Positions 1 to 8,322 of a stretch of 48,320 nucleotides of DNA are shown here, in pieces. The notes under the pieces were generated by a model. That model ran no database searches, was not told the origin of the DNA, and saw only the letters and a program-made list of their open reading frames with translations. The position numbers were made by a program, and so were the translations under genes. This stretch comes from an uncultured Clostridia bacterium (lineage in GTDB: Bacteria > Bacillota > Clostridia > Oscillospirales > JAAYOS01): contig CANRIN010000008.1 in NCBI GenBank assembly GCA_947630675.1, positions 1 through 48,320 of the forward strand, written 5' to 3'. The stretch's first letter is position 1, and each line of letters opens with the position of its first letter.

Positions 1-1087
1 TTTCGCGCTTCAAGTCCAAAGAAGAATGGACGTAGCGGTCAAGCGTTATCGAGGTGTTTGCGTGGCCCAGTATCTCACTGAGGCTCTTGAGTTCAAAGCC
101 GACCTCAATGCAGCGGGTAGCGAAGGTGTGCCTTATCGTGTGGAAATGCACACCCTCCAGCCCGCACGCCTGCGTAAATTTTGCAAACTTCTTCTGCACC
201 TGGCGCGGCTCCATGAACCGCTCGGTCCCGGTCAGGACGAAGGCTGCCGGGCGGTGCGGATCGAACTGGCCGCAGAGCGCGGCCGTGCTTTCCGTGAGCG
301 GGATGATGCGCTCTGAGGTGTCGCTCTTGGGGGTGCCTATAACCACCCTTGTCTTGCCCGTGCCGGTGTGCTCCGTGTCCCGCAGACGCTGCATCGTCGC
401 ACCGACGCGGATGACCCTCTCCCCAAGAGAGATATTTTCCCAGCGCAGGGCGCAAAGCTCGCCCACCCGCATACCTGTGAGCAGAGCGAGGAGAACCCCG
501 AACTTGCACTCGTCCATACCCGTTCTGAGGTAGGTCACGAACCGTTGCTGCTCTTCCGGTGTGAGAACGCGGGTCTCCTTTTTCCGCTCCTTCGGATATA
601 TTATCTCCACCGCGGGGAACACTCCGGGGAACTGCTTTGCGGTGTACGCCAGAACTGCGCGCAGGACGGTGAGTATGTCCCGCACGGTCTTGGTCGAAAG
701 GCCCTCGCAAAGGAGCTCCTCCTTGAACTGCTCCGCAAGCATCGTGCTGACGCCCAGCGGAAAGCACCCTCCCAGCTTGGGGAGGATGTGCTTTGTTATG
801 ACCGATTCGTATTTGACGTAGGTGGACTCCTTCACCCTCCCCTTCTCGAGCTTCAGCCAGTCCTCGCAGAAACCGGCGAATCTGCGGCGGCCTTTTTCCG
901 CCGGCAGAGGCGACGCACCGGTTATCAGCGCCGCCCTGCACCGCTCGGCCTTCTCCTTGGCCTCTCTGTAAGTTTTTCCGTAGCAGAAGCCGTACTTGAT
1001 CCTGCCGGAAAGCTCATAACCTTTGATATACCGAGCCTCCCAGCGGCCGTCCTTGCGTTTGTAGATGTTTTCGCCCTTTCTTGCCAT
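1..1087 (-). CDS. Tyrosine recombinase / phage-type integrase, 3' end cut by window edge
   Basis: Site-specific DNA recombinase of the tyrosine integrase family, cytoplasmic, acting on attachment sites of a mobile element. The minus frame is open from ATG at 1087 (preceded by GGGAGGTAACTATC) to the window edge, giving 362 residues. Residues 8-50 look like the arm-binding N-terminal domain, 70-150 the core-binding SAM-like domain, and 175-362 the catalytic domain. The catalytic set is visible: R207 in TGMRVGE, K254, H316 and R319 in HTIRHTF, H342 in LGHANTS, and nucleophile Y352 in LDRYVH. Only the last residues and stop are missing. The element it serves should extend left of the window; three palindromic repeats lie directly upstream of it. 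Family assignment is firm; the element is unknown. Confidence 0.93.
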   Translation of the reverse strand, partial: MARKGENIYKRKDGRWEARYIKGYELSGRIKYGFCYGKTYREAKEKAERCRAALITGASPLPAEKGRRRFAGFCEDWLKLEKGRVKESTYVKYESVITKHILPKLGGCFPLGVSTMLAEQFKEELLCEGLSTKTVRDILTVLRAVLAYTAKQFPGVFPAVEIIYPKERKKETRVLTPEEQQRFVTYLRTGMDECKFGVLLALLTGMRVGELCALRWENISLGERVIRVGATMQRLRDTEHTGTGKTRVVIGTPKSDTSERIIPLTESTAALCGQFDPHRPAAFVLTGTERFMEPRQVQKKFAKFTQACGLEGVHFHTIRHTFATRCIEVGFELKSLSEILGHANTSITLDRYVHSSLDLKRE

Positions 1088-1273
1088 GATAGTTACCTCC
1101 CGAATTGAGAAAATGCAAAGCTTTCCATTTATTTTATATCGCGCGGCCGCCGACGGCGCATCTGACGGCGATTACGCCCCAAATATAGGGTTTCTCCCGG
1201 AAAAATCTGGTTATTTGTCGGCTCTGGCGCCTGGGAAAGCAAAAAATTTTACGCAAAATATCAATTTAACTTA

Positions 1274-1302
1274 TTGAATTTGACTGAACAATGTGTTATA
1301 CT
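1274..1302 (+). promoter_or_regulatory. Sigma-70-type promoter reading into the palindromic repeats
   Basis: TTGAAT (1274-1279), 17-bp spacer, TATACT (1297-1302). No convincing coding frame follows; transcription from here would run through the three repeats at 1333-1441 and stop at the hairpin terminator at 1504-1537, giving a predicted RNA of about 230 nt. Confidence 0.45.
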
Positions 1303-1332
1303 GTTATCCATCATGGGGCAGTGTATCCGGCC

Positions 1333-1441
1333 GCAGAGTAACCAACTCTGCGACCAGATCAGCCGACCGGCAGATACGCAGAGTAACCAACTCTGCGACC
1401 AAATCAGCCGACCGGCAGATACGCAGAGTAACCAACTCTGC
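1333..1441. repeat. Three 45-bp-period repeats, each with a perfect 7-bp palindrome
   Basis: A 19-bp unit, GCAGAGT-AACCA-ACTCTGC, occurs at 1333-1351, 1378-1396 and 1423-1441, separated by a 26-bp linker that is the same in both gaps except for one base. Each unit is an inverted repeat with 5-bp loop. The array lies about 250 bp upstream of the integrase start and downstream of a plus-strand promoter. It could be protein-binding iterons (recombination directionality factor or integrase arm sites) or tandem hairpins in a small RNA. Too few units and wrong architecture for CRISPR. Confidence 0.8.
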
Positions 1442-1498
1442 GACTTTTTATACCTGTGAGCCGGCTTTTGTCCCGCAGACAGACAGTCTTACAACGAC

Positions 1499-1537
1499 AA
1501 AAAGGGAGATTTCCGAAGTTCGGAAATCTCCCTTTTT
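1499..1537. terminator. Bidirectional intrinsic terminator
   Basis: A 13-bp stem (GGGAGATTTCCGA / TCGGAAATCTCCC, 1504-1532) with a 3-nt loop, flanked by an A run on the left and a T run on the right, so it can stop transcription in both directions. Confidence 0.8.
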
Positions 1538-1582
1538 AACACTTTGCGGCATCGGACGCGGCTTTTTATGCAGAACGCAAAA

Positions 1583-1610
1583 ACCGCCCGAATCTTTCGA
1601 TTCGGGCGGT
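1583..1610 (-). terminator. Intrinsic terminator of the vWA-tubulin operon
   Basis: 12-bp perfect stem ACCGCCCGAATC / GATTCGGGCGGT with TTTC loop, followed on the minus strand by a T run, 70 bp after the stop of the 1509-residue protein. The hairpin and its flank (1573-1610) recur almost identically at 17211-17249. Confidence 0.85.
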
Positions 1611-1680
1611 CTTCACAGTTGTATAAACAGGCCTTCTGCACTCGGGAAGGTTCCCCGGGCCATCGGCATCTTTAGGACAC

Positions 1681-4600
1681 TTACAGCGGGCGGTGCGGGT
1701 CTCCGAACGGAGTTTCTCCGGTGAGGAACACCTCGTCGGAGAGCGGGTAGCGGCTCACATACTTGTTAAAGCCTCTGCCGTACTCATCGTCGCGCATACG
1801 GGTCTGCATTTCCTCGCGCTTTGCAGCGGCCGGCTCCCCTATCAGGTAGGCGTACTGTATCTCGCTCCACTTCGCCATACCCTCATATATTTCGAGCTCC
1901 TGCGCGGTGCCGTAAGTGCTGAGTATCTCCCTGCGGTCCCAGTTCTCATACTGCCAGATGTGCGTCAGCTCGTGGGCGATAGTCATCATCGACGCAAGAC
2001 GCGGAGAACCGTTCTCGACGAATATCGAGTACCCCTCTTTCTTATCGCGGATGGCCACTCCGAGTACGCGCGCATCCGGCTTTCCCGTCGGTGTAAACGA
2101 CTTGCCGAGCTGCTTGTGCAGCTTCTTTGCGTTCGTCATGCGCACCTTTATCGGAACATTCAGACTTGCCCCGTAGAAGGTCTCGAGATTAGTGAGCACG
2201 CTCTTATAGAGCTCTTCAAATTCCTCCGCCGTGCGCACGACCGTGCGGGAACAGTTCGGGCACCTTTCCCGTCCGTCCGCAAGCCGGTCGTATTCCGTGC
2301 CGGTCAGCTCTTCTCCGCAGAAGTCGCAGTAGTGGCGGTCGGTACGTCCCGGCTCGTATCCCTGCTCGATGAGCTCGGCTATGTTCTTTCCCTCGCGCGC
2401 CTGCTTCAGGGAACCGTTGCCGTAGCCAAGCCCCTTCAGGAATTCAAGCGTCCCCTCCGGGTCGATGTTCTCCGGCATGCCGGTGCCGCCGTAGAGGAGA
2501 TAATACCGCTCGTGATACGGCGCGCGCTCCGGCATGTTCGCCGGCTTTTGTGCGCCATCCGGCTCGAACTCAATGTCCTGTTCCGCCTCCGTACTGCTGA
2601 GACTCAGCAGCACGGACGGGCCGTCGTCATATCCGTCGCTCTCCGCACGTTCGGGAGCGTCGTCCAATACAGTGCTATCGTCCCCGCCGTCGCTGACGGC
2701 GGACTCAACGGGTCCATTTCCGGCACCGGACGTATCGGACTCGGCCGGTCCATTTCCGGCGTCGGCGGCATCAGGAGCGATTGGCTTGTCCTCTGTGCCG
2801 GAGGCTTCGGACCCGGTCGGCTCGTTCCCGGCGTCGGACGTGTCGGACTCTGCTGGTTCGTTCTCGGTATCGGAAGCGCCGTCACGTTCGACGGTTTCCG
2901 GCTCCTCGGCGGCCCCTGCGCCGCTCACCGGCGGCTGCGCCGCATCGCCGCCTGCTCCGGAAGGCTCCTCCGTTGTCCCGACGTCCTCGGGCTCCGGCTC
3001 CTTTTCGCCGCGCTTTTTGCGCTTTTTCTTCTTGCGTCCGAAAATACCGCTGAAGAAGTCCTTCACCTTCTTCTTGAATCTCTGCCAACGCGTGGGAACA
3101 GGCTCAGGCTCGGCAAGAGCATACTCCGGAGGCTGCTCCTCGGGCGCGGGGTTCCTGCTCTCCTCCAGCGCCTCAAAGTGCCAGTCGAGATAGTCGCAGA
3201 CTATCGAGAAGATGCGGTCGATATTGCGCTCCACCGCGATGAGCAGACCCATATCGAGCTGGCTGTCCTCGATGATGTATATTGCGTTCCCGTCGGAGCC
3301 GTCGGCCACAGTCAGACCGTAGGTCAGCGGCACGCCCGCTTCACCCGGAGTCACCGCCGCGATATACGGCTGATTTTCCGCGAACAGCGTACGGAACACC
3401 TCGTTGAAGAGCAGAGTCACGGTATAGCGTATCCTGTCGGTAAACCTGTCTCCGAGCTCCGGGAAATCTATGCGGAGCACCTGCTTATTTCGGTACTCGC
3501 GCTCCGGAATGCCGTTTATCTCCACCCGGCGGGCATTTTCAAAGTCGTTGTAGCGCGGCATGTGCCAATAAGCCGGCGTCTTTACGCGGAAGTCCGCAAA
3601 GCGGCGGGTGACGCGCATGCCTCCTATCACGCGGCTCGAGCCCATGGCCTCCGCGTCGCGCATGAAGTTCAGCTCATACTCCCGCACCTGCCGGTAGCTC
3701 GGACGTCCGTTGATGTGGTCGGCGGCGCGCCGCACGAGCACCTGACCCTCCGACGTGACCGTGAGCATCTCGTAGTACTTTCCGTCAAAGGTGAAGAACT
3801 GTCCCGGCAGATACTTCTGGAAAATATGTCCCCGAAGCTCGCTGCCCAGATAGTATCCTTCCCCGTTCTCCTCCTCGGCAATGTAGCGCGCGTTCTGCAT
3901 GTCCTCAAGCAGTATCTCACGGAAATGCTCGTCGGACACGGTGTAGCAGTCCTCCATCCGCCCCGAGGCTATGGAGTAGCGGCGCTTCACGCTGATGACC
4001 TTTTCCTCAAACCTGAACTCGCGTCCGTCCGCCGTGCGGTAGAGTATCACGTCCTCTCCGTCGTCCCCCATCGGCCGGAAGCAGGAGCATATCTCATGCC
4101 AGAACGCGTCGGTAAGCTCCTCGGTATTCACTCCAACGAGCATAAGGTCATGCGCTATTTCATCCCGGGTGAGCTCGCCGCCGCACATCCTGAGGCACAG
4201 CCTCAGCACGACGTTCCGCCGTGTGCGCGCATAGTCGGCAACTATGTAGGGTATCGCCTTGGCGTCCGCGACAAAGACTCCGTCGTTATCCGCCATATAG
4301 TCGCGCAGCAGGTAGTCCGAGGAGATGATGTTGATGAAGCTCTGCGAGGTCGCGCGCGTCGCAAAATCGCGCTTGACCTCAAACATATTGTTAGACTCGT
4401 CCTCCACCGTGAGATAGCTCACATCTCGCGTGCGTTCGTTCCACAGATTCGGAGACGTGATGAAGCACCGCTCGATGGTCTCCTGATTTGCGGGAAGACC
4501 CGCATATCCGAGCAGATCGTAGTAGTACTGCCCCACTATCCAGTGCATATCCGTGACCGGGAAGGCGTCCCCGCCGTACCAGCGCGTCTCCGAGACCTGA

Positions 4601-6210
4601 TTCTTGAGCGCCGCGAAGGACATCTCCGTACCGACGCCGAGATAGCGCGAAAGATTAGGAAGCATCCTGTGCTGGAGGTGCTCTGTATCCGCGTCCCAGC
4701 ACATGTATGAGCTGGTGCCGGTATTCCGGTTCGTAGCGGAGACCTCGTTGATGCTTATCATCAGCACATGCGACAGTGCGTCCACCAGACCGTCGCAGTT
4801 CTTGTCGGTGGAGCAGTAGGTTATCGTCTTTCCGGGTACGCTGCATTCGCTGATAAGGGAATGCAGTCCTACCTGTGCGGTCGTTATGAGCCGGGACGGC
4901 TCTATCAGCACCACAAACTCCACCTGTTTGAACATCGCCCTGTTCGCCCGGTGAACGTCAAAGTCATGCACGCTCGACCGCGTCACGATACCGACATCCA
5001 GCTCCTGCTCCTCTCCGGAGAGCACTCCTATCCTCCAGAGGTCTGGGATATTGGAAATGGCGCGCAGTCCTTCCCTGCACCACTCCTCAACGTCTCCCTC
5101 GGTGCCGTGGCGCCCCAGCACTATCAGCACCTTTTTATGCCGCAGCAGCGCGCGGTTCATTGCATAGAAGGCATACGGTATGAGGTCGTAGTAGAACGGA
5201 TCGTTGAAGAGGATGCTCCTCCCCTTCAGCAGGTCGAGCCCGGAATGCAGATAATTCTGGTCGAGACGCATGCCTGCCGCCACGCGCGACCGCATAAACG
5301 CGGCGTACGCCTCCACCGCAGGGTCACCGCTGCGCTCAAGCTCACGCAGCAGCCCGTCGTTGGATTCCGAATGTGCCAGGTCATCGCTTACCGCGGTGCT
5401 CTCCGCGGTTAGCTTGTCACCGAAGAGCTTCTTCAGCGCGCGGCGAAGAAGCGCGTAGTTATACACGCCCCTTGCGCGGTCGTCCTCACCCTCTATGTTC
5501 TCGTCAAGCTCCTGCTTTGCGAGGCCGTCGAGATAAAAGTACATCTCCCCGACGAGGATCACCGCAAATATCGGATAAAACGGCGCGGCGAGCATCCCCT
5601 CGCGGTAAAAACCGGCCGAGACAAGCGTAAGTACCATGGAAATGACCACGGCGCCATAGTAAAACGTCTTGAGATAGGTGCGCGCCTGACCGAAGTGCGG
5701 CTTGATGCACCACACGCCGGTCTTCTCGTCCGGCTCGTAAAAGAGGGACGCGGCGGTATCGTGCACGGCGGAGCCGGGTTTGAACGCCGCACCGAGTATG
5801 GCAGTTACTATCCGCTTGACTATTATATAGACGAGCATTACGGCAGTATTCAGTATGACGAACATCCAATAGTTCATGTTCATCATGCCGAGCAGCTTGC
5901 CGAAAGCGCTCCCTATAGCGTCAAAAATGTTTGCAAGCCATCCGAGACACCCTCCGAAGAGCCCGCTCACCTTGTCTGCAAGACCGGCCGCAAAGGCGGG
6001 TATCGCATTCAGCAGCCAGGAGAGAAACGAGCTTATCCAGCCGGCGGTCAGCATGAATACCACGCAGAACAGGAGCGCGACAAACGGCATTGCAAACTGG
6101 CGGCTCCGTTTGGTTCTCTTGAGGTTTGCCTTACTGCTTAACAGCGTGAAAAGCAGGAACGGCAGGAATGCCGCAAGGGTCTTGACCGTATTTATGATAA
6201 AATCAATCAT
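1681..6210 (-). CDS. Multi-TM protein: degenerate DUF1998/MrfA-type helicase core + zinc ribbon + DA1-like metallopeptidase
   Basis: 1509 residues, last gene of the tubulin-like operon; its ATG overlaps the stop of the upstream gene by 8 bp and has an AGGAGG site. Hydrophobic segments are near residues 7-24, 40-66, 113-131, 181-200 and 209-227. Residues 320-480 resemble two RecA-like lobes, but the Walker A position reads LGRHGTEGD (about 365) and the DEAH position LIEPS (435), so ATPase activity is probably lost. A winged-helix-like stretch (655-712), a beta-barrel with LPGQFFTFDGKYYE (801) and a DUF1998-like end (895-1010) follow. Then a lysine-rich patch (1048-1068), a Ser/Asp/Glu/Pro low-complexity repeat (1070-1200), a CxxC-CxxC ribbon (C1295, C1298, C1317, C1320), HELTH (1413-1417) and E1443 in YEGMAKW, as in gluzincins. 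Seen: the motifs. Inferred: domain families. Function unknown; perhaps the membrane-bound effector of the system. Confidence 0.8.
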   Translation of the reverse strand: MIDFIINTVKTLAAFLPFLLFTLLSSKANLKRTKRSRQFAMPFVALLFCVVFMLTAGWISSFLSWLLNAIPAFAAGLADKVSGLFGGCLGWLANIFDAIGSAFGKLLGMMNMNYWMFVILNTAVMLVYIIVKRIVTAILGAAFKPGSAVHDTAASLFYEPDEKTGVWCIKPHFGQARTYLKTFYYGAVVISMVLTLVSAGFYREGMLAAPFYPIFAVILVGEMYFYLDGLAKQELDENIEGEDDRARGVYNYALLRRALKKLFGDKLTAESTAVSDDLAHSESNDGLLRELERSGDPAVEAYAAFMRSRVAAGMRLDQNYLHSGLDLLKGRSILFNDPFYYDLIPYAFYAMNRALLRHKKVLIVLGRHGTEGDVEEWCREGLRAISNIPDLWRIGVLSGEEQELDVGIVTRSSVHDFDVHRANRAMFKQVEFVVLIEPSRLITTAQVGLHSLISECSVPGKTITYCSTDKNCDGLVDALSHVLMISINEVSATNRNTGTSSYMCWDADTEHLQHRMLPNLSRYLGVGTEMSFAALKNQVSETRWYGGDAFPVTDMHWIVGQYYYDLLGYAGLPANQETIERCFITSPNLWNERTRDVSYLTVEDESNNMFEVKRDFATRATSQSFINIISSDYLLRDYMADNDGVFVADAKAIPYIVADYARTRRNVVLRLCLRMCGGELTRDEIAHDLMLVGVNTEELTDAFWHEICSCFRPMGDDGEDVILYRTADGREFRFEEKVISVKRRYSIASGRMEDCYTVSDEHFREILLEDMQNARYIAEEENGEGYYLGSELRGHIFQKYLPGQFFTFDGKYYEMLTVTSEGQVLVRRAADHINGRPSYRQVREYELNFMRDAEAMGSSRVIGGMRVTRRFADFRVKTPAYWHMPRYNDFENARRVEINGIPEREYRNKQVLRIDFPELGDRFTDRIRYTVTLLFNEVFRTLFAENQPYIAAVTPGEAGVPLTYGLTVADGSDGNAIYIIEDSQLDMGLLIAVERNIDRIFSIVCDYLDWHFEALEESRNPAPEEQPPEYALAEPEPVPTRWQRFKKKVKDFFSGIFGRKKKKRKKRGEKEPEPEDVGTTEEPSGAGGDAAQPPVSGAGAAEEPETVERDGASDTENEPAESDTSDAGNEPTGSEASGTEDKPIAPDAADAGNGPAESDTSGAGNGPVESAVSDGGDDSTVLDDAPERAESDGYDDGPSVLLSLSSTEAEQDIEFEPDGAQKPANMPERAPYHERYYLLYGGTGMPENIDPEGTLEFLKGLGYGNGSLKQAREGKNIAELIEQGYEPGRTDRHYCDFCGEELTGTEYDRLADGRERCPNCSRTVVRTAEEFEELYKSVLTNLETFYGASLNVPIKVRMTNAKKLHKQLGKSFTPTGKPDARVLGVAIRDKKEGYSIFVENGSPRLASMMTIAHELTHIWQYENWDRREILSTYGTAQELEIYEGMAKWSEIQYAYLIGEPAAAKREEMQTRMRDDEYGRGFNKYVSRYPLSDEVFLTGETPFGDPHRPL

Positions 6211-8275
6211 ACAGTTCCTCCTGCTTCGCCGTCACGCGGTCCACGAAGTTCACGGGAACCGTTATTTTGCAGCCCGGACGCAGGTACTCTATCTGCCTGT
6301 TCTCACCCGGCATGAACGGGACCGAATAGTCGAAGTCCGCCGGTCGCGAGAAGTTGTAGATGTACGACTCCGCGAGCACCGGGTCCGCATACTCCGGGTC
6401 GGTGAAATATTCCCCGAATATCTCATGCAGGCGCGCACGGTAGCCGCGGATATCCTCGATGTGCTTCCTGCGCACGCGCATCTGGAGCGTGTCGGCATCC
6501 TCGTGCTCATTGTAGTAATTAACCACCGACCAGCCGCGCATCATATTGCACGCGTGGCCGAGATAGCGCGAAAAGCCGAGCATCGAGTCGTTCACCTCGT
6601 CGGTTATATCTTTCATTATGCCGTTGAAGTCGCTTATCCGCCTCGTCAGCGAGCGGCGGAGAAAAAAGAGGCACACTAGTCCCACCGCCGCGAGCACGGC
6701 GACTGCGGAGAGCGCGAACAGCAGCGTCACCGCCACGGTCTCTCCGTCGTTTCTGTTCGACAGGAGCATCGGCAGGAAGCAGAGCAGGAACACCGCAAGC
6801 ACTATTCCGCCTATTGCGAGCGTCGCGGTGCGGGACATTCTGGACTCCATTTTCCCGCGTACCGCTCTGTCTCCCTCCTCCATACGTTTCCTGTACTCGG
6901 CGAGATCGTATATGTCGGAGGTGTGCGTCGCTATCATGCGGCTCTCCGCATCTGCGGTGAACTCCGCGACATCGTCTATCTGGAATTCGTTCAGGAGCTT
7001 CACACGGTCGGTGTCCGCCTCATTCATGCGGTGCAGATTGTCCACCGCCTTTTTAAGGCTGCGGCGCGGCTGCTTAATAAACCTGTAAAGCGCCTTTTCG
7101 GCGCGCGCGTATCCGGCGTCCCATGCGGCCTCCTCCGAGACCGGACAGTCGGACGAAAGCCCGTAGCCGCTTTTGTCCACAAAGAGCTCGCTCTGGTCGA
7201 ATTCCTGGTCGAGCGTCACCGGAACGCTCACCGCAGAGCAGAAGAGCGAGTTCGCCTCATAGTCGGTGATGTGCTCCTTCGCCTTCTCCTTCAGCTCGCG
7301 TATCTGCTCCTCGAGAAGCTCCTCGGTGTTCTGCAGCTTGACGTCGTACGACGCAATGAGCCTCCGCAGCGCTTTGTCGTCGTTTTCGCAGTCGAGCTTA
7401 TATATACGATTCGGGCGCAGGCTGTCCGCCGGAGTCTCATTTCCGGCAAACAGCAGCAGCGTATAGAGAAAGCGTATATAGTCGAAGGTGTAGTTCTGAT
7501 GGGTCTTCGGCAGGATATCGAACACGAGGTAGCGCATCTTGTCGAAGTACAGGTTGCGGTCGTAAAATCTGGAATACTGGTTCTCGATACTGCTCGCCCA
7601 CGCGGCCGAAACGTCATACTCCGCGTCGTCAAAGGTACGCTTCGAGATGCAGTATATCTCCTCCGGCAGGAAGATGTCCACATGTTCATCCGCCACTATC
7701 CTGCGGCGTATCTCCTGCTTACGCAGAGCCTCCGCACGGTACTCCTCATACTCGGGGTCCTCGTCGGCGGAGACGTCGTCCGAGGATATCATCGGCGACT
7801 CGCAGAGGTAGGCGGCGAGATGCGCGAGGGGCTTCTCCGCCGCCTCCTCAAAGGCGCGCGTCTTGACTTCGAGCACTTTTGCAAAGTATTCTCTGCGCCG
7901 CTCCCGCACGGCGGCATCCTCCGGCAGCATTTCAAGGTCCTTGACGTGGATATCGTCCGGCAGATCATCCGCAGCCTCGGCGGAGAGACCGTCAAAGTCC
8001 GGCTCGGGCGGTATCTCGCAGCGGACAAGGTCAAACGGATTTTTCTGAGCGATCCCCTCGTCTCCGCAGACTATCACTGCGCGCCAATGCTCCCTTCGCG
8101 AGACCGTCTCGCTGAGTGCGGGGACAGAGTCCGCAAGCGTCCTTCCGTCCCTTTTCCACTCACAAAAGGCTATCTTTTCCCTGTCGATGAACGGCTTCAG
8201 AAATATTCCGTACTCCCGGATACTGTCGATATGGTCCTTATCTGCTATCACAACAGTAAACAAATTCGAATTCAC
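6203..8275 (-). CDS. Two-TM membrane protein of the tubulin-like operon (unknown family)
   Basis: 690 residues if begun at GTG 8275; a shine-dalgarno-like GAGGTG lies 8 nt before an in-frame TTG at 8263, so translation may start there (686 residues). I do not recognise the family. The first 65 residues (TVVIADKD...) look like an alpha/beta domain, residues about 330-365 a charged helical or coiled-coil segment, and two hydrophobic helices lie at about 485-503 and 516-540, with a 150-residue C-terminal tail. Both ends should be cytoplasmic. It sits between the tubulin-like gene (48 bp gap) and the helicase-peptidase gene (8-bp overlap), so it is probably translated with both and may link the tubulin-like polymer to the membrane. 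That role is inference from context only. Confidence 0.8.
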   Translation of the reverse strand: MNSNLFTVVIADKDHIDSIREYGIFLKPFIDREKIAFCEWKRDGRTLADSVPALSETVSRREHWRAVIVCGDEGIAQKNPFDLVRCEIPPEPDFDGLSAEAADDLPDDIHVKDLEMLPEDAAVRERRREYFAKVLEVKTRAFEEAAEKPLAHLAAYLCESPMISSDDVSADEDPEYEEYRAEALRKQEIRRRIVADEHVDIFLPEEIYCISKRTFDDAEYDVSAAWASSIENQYSRFYDRNLYFDKMRYLVFDILPKTHQNYTFDYIRFLYTLLLFAGNETPADSLRPNRIYKLDCENDDKALRRLIASYDVKLQNTEELLEEQIRELKEKAKEHITDYEANSLFCSAVSVPVTLDQEFDQSELFVDKSGYGLSSDCPVSEEAAWDAGYARAEKALYRFIKQPRRSLKKAVDNLHRMNEADTDRVKLLNEFQIDDVAEFTADAESRMIATHTSDIYDLAEYRKRMEEGDRAVRGKMESRMSRTATLAIGGIVLAVFLLCFLPMLLSNRNDGETVAVTLLFALSAVAVLAAVGLVCLFFLRRSLTRRISDFNGIMKDITDEVNDSMLGFSRYLGHACNMMRGWSVVNYYNEHEDADTLQMRVRRKHIEDIRGYRARLHEIFGEYFTDPEYADPVLAESYIYNFSRPADFDYSVPFMPGENRQIEYLRPGCKITVPVNFVDRVTAKQEELYD

Positions 8276-8322
8276 CTCGCTTCAGCGCCCCGAACGGGCA
8301 GGCGCTTTTCTCTTCGGGACGC

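Noticed and set aside
105-941. 278-residue minus frame inside the integrase region
   Set aside because: Arg/Gly/His-rich shadow translation; the true integrase frame, open from 1087 to the edge, carries all catalytic residues.
1333-1441. CRISPR array
   Set aside because: Only three repeats, the spacers are the same sequence, and no cas genes are near.
1693-4710. 1005-residue plus frame opposite the helicase-peptidase gene
   Set aside because: Antisense shadow of a GC-rich gene; no ribosome-binding site or recognisable domain. The same holds for the 1215-residue plus frame at 8503-12150 and the 1346-residue plus frame at 32431-36471.
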